Below are positions 1 through 7,011 of a DNA stretch of 64,000 nt, in pieces. The translations under genes were made by a program, and so were the position numbers. Origin of the DNA: Pirellulales bacterium (GTDB lineage Bacteria > Planctomycetota > Planctomycetia > Pirellulales > Lacipirellulaceae); the NCBI GenBank assembly GCA_022841705.1, contig JALHQZ010000009.1, positions 62,001-126,000 on the forward strand, read 5' to 3'. The notes under the pieces are model-generated. The model was not told where the DNA came from. It saw nothing but the letters and a program-made list of their open reading frames with translations, and ran no database searches. Each line of letters starts with the position of its first letter. Within the stretch, counting starts at the first letter, position 1.

Positions 1-198
1 AGCCGTTAGCAGCACGAAGAAGGGGAGATCATCCCCACCGCGCAGCATCCCGCTGGCGCCACCCAAAGCGAAAGCTACCACGGTCATCACCAGAAACATC
101 ATCTTCAGCCCGAACTGGGGCGGCCGGCGGCCGCGGGGGCTAGGGGCTGGGGGCTGGGGGCTGGGGGGTCGGGGGGTCGGGGAGCTTTTTTGTGGCAT
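1..198 (-). CDS. N-terminus of a membrane protein, cut by the window edge
   Basis: Reading leftward from an ATG at 198 there is an open frame of 66 codons that runs off the window. It begins MPQKSSPTPRPP, stays proline-rich for about 27 residues, then enters a hydrophobic stretch around FLVMTVVAFALGG, so a cytoplasmic Pro-rich tail followed by a first membrane segment is likely. The Pro-rich part is encoded by a low-complexity run of CCCCAGCCC/CCCCTAGCCC units (about 137-180), the same kind of repeat that appears non-coding at 268-299. The function cannot be told from this fragment. The start is uncertain because the repeat could have extended the frame; ATG codons at the edge of the membrane segment are alternatives. 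Confidence 0.5.
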   Translation of the reverse strand, partial: MPQKSSPTPRPPSPQPPAPSPRGRRPPQFGLKMMFLVMTVVAFALGGASGMLRGGDDLPFFVLLTA

Positions 199-255
199 GG
201 CTGACACTCTGAATGGCTAGCGTTTTACATCTCCCCCGGAAAGTCGCCGGCAAAC

Positions 256-300
256 TCTGCCTCAATTCCCTAGCCCCTATCCCCTAGCCTCCAGCCCCTC
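256..300. repeat. C-rich low-complexity repeat (CCCCTAG-type units)
   Basis: Short units of the form CCCTAGCCCCTA and CCTCCAGCCCCT are repeated here between the divergent starts of the genes at 198 and 436. The same units fill about 137-180 on the other side of the start of the leftmost gene. It is a simple-sequence repeat, not a palindrome, and no promoter role can be shown from the sequence. Confidence 0.5.
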
Positions 301-435
301 TCGCGCGCTTCCGTTTTTCTCGATTCTGCCGATTATACCGCCGATATGTCAGTGGGGATTGAGCCCGATTCGCGCTCACGCCGAGGAACGTCCTTTGGCA
401 GCGCGGACTGCAGCGCTCAAAACATGGGGGGAATC

Positions 436-861
436 ATGAAAACTTTGCTAGCACTGGTGGGCGCTGCGCTCGCCGCGAGCAGCATTGGCTGTTGCGCCAA
501 TCGCTGCGGTAATTCCTGCGGTTGCGGGAACTCTTGCAACGTAGCGGTCTCGCAGCATGCGCCGCGCATCGGCCAGATGCAGGGCAACGCTTGCCCGTGC
601 GACCAAGGCCTCTTGGACGCCAGCTGCAACAACGGTCACTGCGGCCATCGTGGGGGCCTGTTGGGCGCTGGCGGTTACCATGGCGGCGAGCAGGGCCTGG
701 TGAATTCGGCGGTGAGCCAAACGCTCGACTGCTGCCCGACCGACAACAACTACAACTTTCAATCGGGCCCGCCCACCGGCCAAGTGGCGTATCCGTACTA
801 CACGACCCGCGGCCCGCGCGATTTCCTCGCCCGCAAGCCGAACAACATCGGACCGTATTAG
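436..861 (+). CDS. Small Cys/Gly-rich lipoprotein-like secreted protein
   Basis: 141 residues. The N-terminus MKTLLALVGAALAASSIGCC is a typical lipoprotein signal with a lipobox-like SIGC, so the mature protein would start at the first Cys and be lipid-anchored. It is followed by Cys/Asn/Gly-rich segments (NRCGNSCGCGNSC and further CPCDQG and CCPTDNN) that could form disulfides. An open frame extends upstream to 346, but the ATG at 436 is preceded by GGGGG at 427-431 and starts the signal peptide, so I prefer it. A strong hairpin with a T-run at 1031-1081 is the likely terminator. Similar short Cys-rich lipoproteins are frequent in planctomycetes, but I do not recognise a named family and infer no activity. 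Confidence 0.6.
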   Translation: MKTLLALVGAALAASSIGCCANRCGNSCGCGNSCNVAVSQHAPRIGQMQGNACPCDQGLLDASCNNGHCGHRGGLLGAGGYHGGEQGLVNSAVSQTLDCCPTDNNYNFQSGPPTGQVAYPYYTTRGPRDFLARKPNNIGPY

Positions 862-1021
862 AAGGCTGTCAGCTTTCGGCCATCGGCTATCAGCTGAACT
901 CGAATGGGCCGAGAGCCAACAGCCAACAGCCGACAACAGCTATCACCGCTTGTATGCCGGAAAAAAACTCCGGTTGCCGGATAGCGCGCATCGCGTTTAG
1001 AATCCGGCCGCGTGAAGGGAT

Positions 1022-1663
1022 TCACGCCTGGCGAGCCGCCAATGGGTGCACGGACGCACCTTCGGGCGGCTCGCTTTTTTTATGCGCGCTCGTTTCCCAC
1101 CTAAACGGCCGGCTCAGATATCGCGACTCCGCCCAGCCGAAACGCCATGGCGTTTCGGCCCCACGGGTGATGCCAATGCGTGGCCCTACGATAACGGGCG
1201 GCGATTCGCTCGCGGGCCGCAATTCAAACGGCGCCGCATGTAGCGCCAAGCTATTATGCTCCCCTGTGATGCCGAGCGCTTGCGTCAATCGCCCGGGCCC
1301 CGCGCACAGCAGCGTTTCCGCTTCGAGTCCGCGGCGCTCACGCATGATCTCCAGTCCCCATCGCGGCTCGAGCGCGCGAATGAGCACGGCCCCTCCCGGT
1401 TCCACTCCGCACACGAAGTTCAGGCACCAGTGGACGCCGTAGGAGCGGTAAACATAGGCGTGACCCACGGGCCCGAACATCGCCGCGTTACGGGGCGTCG
1501 GCCCCCGGAAACTGTGCGACGCTGGATCGGTGCGATCATAGGCTTCGATCTCGACGATCAGCCCGCCGACGCCATCAACGAGCAGCGATGCGCCGATGAG
1601 CTCACGTGCGACGATTTCAGCTGGCCGCTGGAGATACGACCTTGGAAGTCGAGTTGATGCCAT
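1022..1663 (-). CDS. aag: DNA-3-methyladenine glycosylase (AAG/MPG family)
   Basis: 213 residues, the usual size for the family. The enzyme excises alkylated purines and hypoxanthine from DNA as the first step of base excision repair. Hallmarks in order: LIVEIEAYDRTDPASH (contains the catalytic-type Glu and the following DxASH), GPTPRNAAMFGPVGHAYVYR, and the YGVHWCLNFV segment, followed by PGGAVLIRALEP and GPGRLTQALGI. All are in the expected order, so the assignment is firm. The final ~20 residues (KKSEPPEGASVHPLAARQA) go beyond the usual end of the family and are encoded by DNA that also forms a terminator hairpin on the opposite strand (1031-1081). The start ATG at 1663 begins MASTRLPRSYLQRPAEIVAR, typical of this family. 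Confidence 0.95.
   Translation of the reverse strand: MASTRLPRSYLQRPAEIVARELIGASLLVDGVGGLIVEIEAYDRTDPASHSFRGPTPRNAAMFGPVGHAYVYRSYGVHWCLNFVCGVEPGGAVLIRALEPRWGLEIMRERRGLEAETLLCAGPGRLTQALGITGEHNSLALHAAPFELRPASESPPVIVGPRIGITRGAETPWRFGWAESRYLSRPFRWETSAHKKSEPPEGASVHPLAARQA
1031..1081 (+). terminator. Rho-independent terminator overlapping the 3' end of aag
   Basis: GCGAGCCGCC (1031-1040) pairs with GGCGGCTCGC (1065-1074), with an inner GGGTGC/GCACC pairing and a run of seven T directly after (1075-1081). The orientation fits termination of the rightward gene at 436-861. It lies within the last codons of the convergent aag gene. Confidence 0.75.
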
Positions 1664-1668
1664 GGAAC

Positions 1669-1702
1669 GAAAAAGCCCGCTGCGAGCGAGTCGCAGCGGG
1701 CT
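1669..1702 (-). terminator. Terminator of the PEP-CTERM gene to its right
   Basis: A perfect 12-base stem AGCCCGCTGCGA / TCGCAGCGGGCT (1674-1685 and 1691-1702) with a five-base loop. On the minus strand it is followed by a T-run, complementary to the A-run at 1670-1674. It sits 27 bases beyond the stop of the minus-strand gene 1730-2569. Confidence 0.8.
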
Positions 1703-1729
1703 TCAAATTACCGTTAGAGTTTAGGTCTG

Positions 1730-2569
1730 TTAGCTGCGGGCGAACATCCGCCGGCCGACGGCGACGCCGCCACCGAGCATTGACGCAAAGGCACCGAAGA
1801 GGTAAGCGGTGGGCTCGGGGACTGATGAAAAGCGGAAATTGTCCACTGCAAGACCGTGGTCGTTGCCGAAATCATTCCGTTCAATCCAGCGAATCCAAAG
1901 TGTGCTTCCAGGGGCCCAGCTAACACCGTTCACTGTGCCACCGAGACCAGCAGCCAACCCAGCTACGTTGCCAACGACTGCGGCACCAGCAGCGGTATTA
2001 GTAAACACTGGCGATGTGAAGTTGAAACTCCCACCTGGCGCTGTCCACGTGGAGACCGCACCAAATGTCGCTCCAAAACCATATTCAAGCACCATTGTCT
2101 GAGCAGCAGGTACTGTAGGTACTGCAGCCCCACCATCCCGCCACTGTTCACCGTCGAATCCAACAGTGAAAGTTCCGAGGTTTACACCGAGGTTATTCAC
2201 AATTCCTACTGCAATGTACCCAGCGACAGTGCCAGCGGCCGGCGAACCGAAATAGGCCCCACCGGATGCAACTCCGCCGAGTGCTCGTTCGGGAGTTGTT
2301 GTAGCTCCAAAGCTGTAGAACGATCCGGTGTTCACAGAACCCGTGCCAACAAGGTAGGTTGAAGAAATCGCGGTACCGGCACCATTGAAGAGATACCAGC
2401 CTGGAAGCGTGGTATTGTTTGACCAAGCCGGGGTTCCCGCTGACGATGACAGGGTATCAAAGTTTTGCGTCAGCGTTGAGAACCCTGTGCTGTAAGATAA
2501 CGTGGCGCTAGCCGTTCGCCCAACGCCGCAAGCAGCCACTAAAAAAGCCAAAATTGTGAGCTTCTTCAT
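1730..2569 (-). CDS. PEP-CTERM sorting-domain protein
   Basis: 279 residues. MKKLTILAFLVAACGVGRTASA is a clear signal peptide. The body is rich in Gly, Thr, Ser and Asn, as usual for exported surface proteins, and starts TLSYSTGFSTLTQNFDTLSS. The C-terminus SSVPEPTAYLFGAFASML then GGGVAVGRRMFARS has the PEP motif, a hydrophobic helix and a short basic tail: the recognition signal for exosortase. The frame is open further upstream to 2755, but the ATG at 2569 has a purine-rich GAGAAGAGAAG just before it and begins the signal peptide. A perfect terminator follows at 1669-1702. The body resembles PEP-CTERM proteins with an Asn/Gly-rich beta fold; no enzymatic motif is visible. Confidence 0.85.
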   Translation of the reverse strand: MKKLTILAFLVAACGVGRTASATLSYSTGFSTLTQNFDTLSSSAGTPAWSNNTTLPGWYLFNGAGTAISSTYLVGTGSVNTGSFYSFGATTTPERALGGVASGGAYFGSPAAGTVAGYIAVGIVNNLGVNLGTFTVGFDGEQWRDGGAAVPTVPAAQTMVLEYGFGATFGAVSTWTAPGGSFNFTSPVFTNTAAGAAVVGNVAGLAAGLGGTVNGVSWAPGSTLWIRWIERNDFGNDHGLAVDNFRFSSVPEPTAYLFGAFASMLGGGVAVGRRMFARS

Positions 2570-2811
2570 CTTCTCTCTTCTCCGTTCTGATCCAACCCGT
2601 GATGCGCCTGCGTTTCGCCATCCCGCCGCTTCTTCAGCAGCCCCGAAGATGGCAATCTTGTTGTCGTTCGTGAGGCACCCAGCCGAGTTCGGCCGCCATG
2701 GACACCGTGCTGCAGTGTGTCCGGAAAGGGGGCAGGCGTCAAGCATTAAAGCCATAAAATCGCCAAAACTTCACATTTCTGGCGGGAAAAGGGTTTGCGG
2801 CAATGAACGAC

Positions 2812-2849
2812 AAAAGCCCCCCAGAACCAGCGTTCTGGGGGGCTTTTTT
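2812..2849. terminator. Strong symmetric terminator hairpin
   Basis: Perfect 16-base arms, AAAAGCCCCCCAGAAC (2812-2827) and its complement (2832-2847), with a CAGC loop. Because the arms begin with A and end with T the hairpin works in both directions. It follows the stop of the minus-strand gene 2874-3683 by about 25 bases and separates it from the PEP-CTERM gene at 1730-2569. Confidence 0.85.
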
Positions 2850-2873
2850 GATTGTCTTGAAACCGAGACCGGG

Positions 2874-3683
2874 TTACTTCCGGCGGCGGTAAGCAACCGC
2901 GGCCAAGATCGAGGCGACGCCACCGAACAAGAACGCTGCCGGCTCCGGCACGGAAACGAACTGGTTGTAATCGGCGTAAGTATAGCTTGTTCCGGCGGAA
3001 CCAAAACCCGGGTTTGCGCTGCCATTCAGGGCGGGACTCGCCGGCAAGGATTCGTTTGAATTGAACATAGTGCCCGACGAATAGGCGATGAAGTAGTTAA
3101 TCACTAGAGGGTTGCCTAAGCTGCTCCGCGAAAGGCTAATTTCACGAACCAACGTGTCGGAAGCCCCTGCTTGGTCGCCTTGGAATGCCACAAATCCCAA
3201 GTGATTTGGCGTGCTGCCAGCATTAAGCTGAAACACAACCGTTCCAAAATTCCCAAAAACAATCGCGAAATCGGGGGAAATTGGGAAGATGTCATTACTA
3301 TCCCGGGTCAGATTCGAAGTTGCCGCCCGACCTCCATCACCGGTGTCGTTCATTTGGCTATCCGAAAAGCCTCCTGAGACCGTGTCAAGGTAAAGTACTG
3401 CGTTATCGTTCAAGCTAGCGCCTGGATCGAATCCAAAGTAGAAATTCGTCGAGTCGCCATCGAGATACAGAGTCGAACCTCCTACGGCTCCAGCGCCGCC
3501 GAAACCAGCCCCACCGCCGTTGGAGTACGAGGCCGCATACTCACCCGTCCCGACACTACCATTATCGACAAATCCGCTCGTTGTCGGACTCGAGTCTGTT
3601 TGAGTGAGAGCCAGAGCCCCGAACGAACTAGTCAAACCGCTCAAGACAGTGGCGCAGATCGCCATCACGAAAAGCCTACGCAT
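2874..3683 (-). CDS. PEP-CTERM sorting-domain protein
   Basis: 269 residues. Signal peptide MRRLFVMAICATVLSGLTSS, then a Gly/Asn/Ser-rich extracellular body including SNGGGAGFGGAGAVGGSTLYLDGD-like sequence and FYFGFDPGASLNDNAVLYLD, and a C-terminal signal VPEPAAFLFGGVASILAAV followed by AYRRRK. The start at 3683 is chosen because GGGGAG lies about 4 bases upstream; an ATG at 3695 in frame lacks a ribosome site and the frame remains open to 3839. The gene has its own strong terminator (2812-2849). It is the second of two unrelated-in-sequence PEP-CTERM genes in tandem on the minus strand; no enzymatic domain is evident. Confidence 0.85.
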   Translation of the reverse strand: MRRLFVMAICATVLSGLTSSFGALALTQTDSSPTTSGFVDNGSVGTGEYAASYSNGGGAGFGGAGAVGGSTLYLDGDSTNFYFGFDPGASLNDNAVLYLDTVSGGFSDSQMNDTGDGGRAATSNLTRDSNDIFPISPDFAIVFGNFGTVVFQLNAGSTPNHLGFVAFQGDQAGASDTLVREISLSRSSLGNPLVINYFIAYSSGTMFNSNESLPASPALNGSANPGFGSAGTSYTYADYNQFVSVPEPAAFLFGGVASILAAVAYRRRK

Positions 3684-4075
3684 CGGACTCCCCATCCAAG
3701 AAGTAAGGAAGAATAAGTTCAATATCTGATTCGCTGTGTCTCGCCGCGCGCAAAGGTCACAGACGCGAAGAACGGCTACTGCGGAGTTGGGGCTCCCCGC
3801 AGCTTTTCCCATTGAAGTCGCGGCCGGCCGAAGCGTCAAGGGGTTGTCACCAAAAACGCGGGAATATTCAAAAATTCACCTGCTGCCCGGCAAGTCTCTG
3901 CGTACACAACAGGACCGTGCCCATGTGGGTCGACTCCCGCGATTTTGGGGAGGCGACATAACTCCCTAGTGCGAGTAGACTTAGGGGTTCTCGCCCCGGC
4001 CAATTCGTGAAGCTTGGCCTGCGGCGTACCAATCCCCCCGATTGAACTACCCTCCTCCAACCCGTAACTCCTGCG
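3684..4075. other. Intergenic region between divergent genes
   Basis: 392 bases between the starts of the minus-strand PEP-CTERM gene and the plus-strand TIGR03790 gene. It should hold both promoters, but I see no convincing -35/-10 pair, no long repeat and no structured RNA. A short hairpin-like GCTGCGGGGAGCCCCAACTCCGCAG is readable on the minus strand around 3777-3802. No gene is supported. Confidence 0.4.
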
Positions 4076-5809
4076 ATGCGTCTGGTCCCTCTTGCGGTTT
4101 GTCTTGGTTTCGTCTTCGGTCGCGCGGAAGTTGCGCAGGGGGAGCTGAAACCCACAGAAATCGCGATTATCGCCGCCTCCGGTGACCGGGAGTCCGAGGG
4201 GCTCGCTAATTACTACGCCAAACAGCGGGGCATTCCGGAGAACAACATTTGCCGCGTGGTGGTGCCCAAAGGGGAGCAAATCACCCACAAGGATTGGAAG
4301 TGGAGCGTCCGGCCAGAGATCCAAAAATGGATTCTGGAAAACGATCCCCAGTCCGAACTGAAATGCCTGGTCACCACCTGGGGCGTGCCGCTGAACATCG
4401 GCGCCGCCGACAAGAACGAAGATGCTGACTCCGTGCGATACCGCAATTACCTGCGGGGCGAGCGGACAAACCGGCTAAAACTGGTGGGGCAGATCGCCGA
4501 ACAGCTTCATAACCTGGCTCCCGACGGACTGGTGGTTGAAAAGCCTGTGCCGGCCGCCGGAGCCCCGCCGCAGACGGAAGTCGCCAAACGTCAAGCCGAG
4601 TTGGAGGCCGAACTTCAGGCGGCTCAGAAGCGCATCGCTTCGCTCAGTGATCCGAACGAGCGGAACGCTGGCGCCGCGCGGCTGCAACAACTGGCGCTCG
4701 CGGCTGGCGGTCCGCGGGTCATTCTGCAAAGTATGGAGCAGCAGCTTGCGAAAACGCCGGATCCTCCGGCGGAACTGCGCTCGCAATTCGACGTGCTGCG
4801 GGGCCGCGCGACCGCCTACGCCGAACTGAAGGGCGCGCTAGATGGCCAGCCGCCCAGCATCGACCGCGACTCGCTGCTGCTCAGCGTGCTGGAACAAAAC
4901 GGCGGCCTGCTCGCGAGCATCGCGTGGCTCGACGAGCAAATCGGCGTGGCGGAAGCCAACGATACCGGCGCCGGGTTCGATAACGAACTGGCGCTGGTGA
5001 TGTGGCCCGAAAATTACGAACTATTGCGCTGGCAGCCGAACTACCTCCGGCCCGGCTACGATAACTCGATGCTCCGCGACACGCATCGCACCTTTATGGT
5101 CTCGCGGCTGGATGGTCCCACGCTGCCGATCGTCAAGAAAATGATCGACGACGCGGTGGCGACGGAGGAAAAAGGCCTCACCGGCAAGGTGTACATCGAT
5201 GGCCGGGGCTTGGCGAAGGTCGATTCGCCCCCGTCGCCCCCCGGATCGTACGAAGACTACGACCGGGCGCTGATGCTAACCGCCAAGGGGATTGAAGACC
5301 AAACCGATTTGGAAGTGGTCGTCGACTCCAAGGCGGACCTCTTCAAAGAGGGCGCTTGCCCTGACGCCGCGCTCTACTGTGGGTGGTATAGCGTGGGCAA
5401 ATACAAGGATGCGTTCGATTGGAAGCCGGGCGCCGTCGCGTATCACCTCGCGAGCAGCGAATGCACCACGCTGAAGGATCCCAAGAGCCAAGTGTGGTGC
5501 AAGAAGTTGCTGGAAGACGGGGTCTGCGCGACCATCGGCCCCACTTCGGAGCCTTACTTGATGTCGTTCCCGCGGCCGGAAGAATTCTTCGCGCTGCTGC
5601 TCCAAGGCGATTTGACGCTGGCCGAATGCTACTGGCGGACGATGCCGTTTACCAGTTGGCGGATGGCGCTGGTGGGCGATCCGCTCTACCGCCCCTACAA
5701 GGCCAACCCGGCGATCAAGAAACCTGTCGCCACTGCCGCTCCCGTGGCCCCGCCCGCGATCCCCCTCAAGGAAGAAACCCCGCCCGCCACGGAAACACCC
5801 GCCGAATAG
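4076..5809 (+). CDS. TIGR03790 family secreted protein
   Basis: 577 residues. After a signal peptide (MRLVPLAVCLGFVFGRAEVA), the sequence ELKPTEIAIIAASGDRESE and then LANYYAKQRGIPENNICRV matches the start of the TIGR03790 family, which occurs in planctomycetes, acidobacteria and relatives and has no known biochemical role. Further family-like segments are CLVTTWGVPLNIG, FDNELALVMWPENYELLRWQ, and near the end GWYSVGKYKDAFDW and MPFTSWRMALVGDPLYRPY. Between about residues 150 and 260 there is an Ala/Glu/Gln-rich, probably coiled-coil insert (AELEAELQAAQKRIASLSD) that lengthens the protein. The tail is Pro-rich. The neighbour on the left is a PEP-CTERM gene read in the opposite direction. Function: unknown, presumably periplasmic or surface. 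Confidence 0.8.
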   Translation: MRLVPLAVCLGFVFGRAEVAQGELKPTEIAIIAASGDRESEGLANYYAKQRGIPENNICRVVVPKGEQITHKDWKWSVRPEIQKWILENDPQSELKCLVTTWGVPLNIGAADKNEDADSVRYRNYLRGERTNRLKLVGQIAEQLHNLAPDGLVVEKPVPAAGAPPQTEVAKRQAELEAELQAAQKRIASLSDPNERNAGAARLQQLALAAGGPRVILQSMEQQLAKTPDPPAELRSQFDVLRGRATAYAELKGALDGQPPSIDRDSLLLSVLEQNGGLLASIAWLDEQIGVAEANDTGAGFDNELALVMWPENYELLRWQPNYLRPGYDNSMLRDTHRTFMVSRLDGPTLPIVKKMIDDAVATEEKGLTGKVYIDGRGLAKVDSPPSPPGSYEDYDRALMLTAKGIEDQTDLEVVVDSKADLFKEGACPDAALYCGWYSVGKYKDAFDWKPGAVAYHLASSECTTLKDPKSQVWCKKLLEDGVCATIGPTSEPYLMSFPRPEEFFALLLQGDLTLAECYWRTMPFTSWRMALVGDPLYRPYKANPAIKKPVATAAPVAPPAIPLKEETPPATETPAE

Positions 5810-5815
5810 CAACCC

Positions 5816-5847
5816 GTTTAGCCGCGACGCGCTAGCGGAGCGTGTTG
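5816..5847 (+). repeat. Dispersed palindromic repeat, family H copy 1
   Basis: Begins GTTTAGCCGC and carries an imperfect palindrome around ACGCGCTAGCGGAGCGTGTT, just after the stop of the TIGR03790 gene. Near-identical copies lie at 23468-23499 (opposite orientation) and 23845-23874. Confidence 0.7.
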
Positions 5848-5869
5848 CCAACTCCGATCGCCGCGCGGT

Positions 5870-6775
5870 TCAGTTAGGCCCCCGCACGCAATGCCGCCCC
5901 GCCTGCTTTGCCGCGTACAACTGCACGTCCGCCTGATGAATCAGTTCCGTTGTTTCGACGGCGGTTGTCCCCGCGAAGCATGCAATTCCAAAGCTCGACG
6001 TAATCGCTAGCGCCCCCGCCGCGGTTGTAAACGGAGTTGCAGCGACCGTTTGCCGAAAGTGCTCGGCTTTGGCCCGCGCTTCTTCGGAAGTCGCTTCCGC
6101 CAGGACCAGCGCAAACTCTTCACCCCCGTAGCGGGCAAAGAGATCATCCCCGCCTCGACATTCGCGCGCGATTCGCTGGCCAAACTCACGGAGCACTTCG
6201 TCGCCCACTAAGTGGCCGTATGTGTCGTTGATGGACTTGAACTTGTCGATGTCCATCATCACCAGCGACAGCGGCCGGCCGTGGCGCGTCGCCCTTGCGA
6301 TTTCCCGCTGCAAGTTCTCGAGCAGGTACCGCTTGTTGAAGGCGCCGGTCAGCGCGTCGCAGGTCATCACGGAGTAAACGGTTTCCAAGTACTGGGATTC
6401 CACCGACCCCGCCGCCAAGAACTTGAAGATGTAGCTGCCAATTTTCACGCAGTCACCCGCGCTGAGCCGCTGCTGCTCGACGCGCACGCCGTTCACCAGC
6501 GTGCCATTGGTGCTGCCGAGATCGACGATCGTGTAGTCAATACCCGTACGCCGCAGTTCCGCATGACGCCGCGAGACGCTCGAATCGGCTAAATGCAAAT
6601 CGCACAATTCGTCTCGGCCGACAATCAGCGAATCCGCTTCCAGCAGAATCATGCCATCAATCACGTCGGCAGGATAAATCTGCACGAGGCAGATTTCTTG
6701 CTGCTTGCCGTTCGATTCTTCGGCGTCAAACTTTTCGAGCAGTGTTGCTTCATCGTGGGAAATGGTCGCAGGCAT
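5870..6775 (-). CDS. FHA domain - GGDEF diguanylate cyclase
   Basis: 301 residues, no membrane segment. Residues ~45-118 form a forkhead-associated domain that binds phosphothreonine: IVGRDELCDLHLADSSVSRR, HAEL and LGSTNGTLVNG. Residues ~135-298 are a GGDEF domain with DALTGAFNKRYLL, MMDIDKFKSINDTYGH and the active-site RYGGEEF (217-221), so it should make cyclic di-GMP from two GTP. The product-inhibition site is shifted: Arg207 lies ten residues before GGEEF, not the usual nine (RGGDDLFARY), so feedback control may be weak. FHA suggests activation by a Ser/Thr kinase; two such kinases are encoded in this window, but a link to either is only inference. Followed upstream by a palindrome at 6787-6810. 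Confidence 0.92.
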   Translation of the reverse strand: MPATISHDEATLLEKFDAEESNGKQQEICLVQIYPADVIDGMILLEADSLIVGRDELCDLHLADSSVSRRHAELRRTGIDYTIVDLGSTNGTLVNGVRVEQQRLSAGDCVKIGSYIFKFLAAGSVESQYLETVYSVMTCDALTGAFNKRYLLENLQREIARATRHGRPLSLVMMDIDKFKSINDTYGHLVGDEVLREFGQRIARECRGGDDLFARYGGEEFALVLAEATSEEARAKAEHFRQTVAATPFTTAAGALAITSSFGIACFAGTTAVETTELIHQADVQLYAAKQAGRHCVRGPN

Positions 6776-6786
6776 CGGAGTTCTTC

Positions 6787-6810
6787 GTGGGTTAGGCTTT
6801 CTAGCCTGAC
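6787..6810 (+). repeat. Dispersed palindromic repeat, family C copy
   Basis: GTGGGTTAGGCTTTCTAGCC followed by TGAC: a short hairpin of the same sequence family as four copies at 25555-25727. It sits just upstream of the FHA-GGDEF gene start. Confidence 0.75.
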
Positions 6811-7011
6811 GGTCGCAGGTACAAAGCGTGCGATAGGCACTGGCTCCTTCAAAGATTGGTCACGCGGAGAAATCCGCAGAGATTCGCGGTGCAGCAGAAC
6901 TGGAATGCCGCGCCGATTGTAACGGTTAGAGCAATAGCGGGACCGCCCCGCCCCGTTTCCAAAAAGTCGGGGGCGGAGCGCGTGTGGCCCTCCGGCTATT
7001 GAAAGGAGCCG

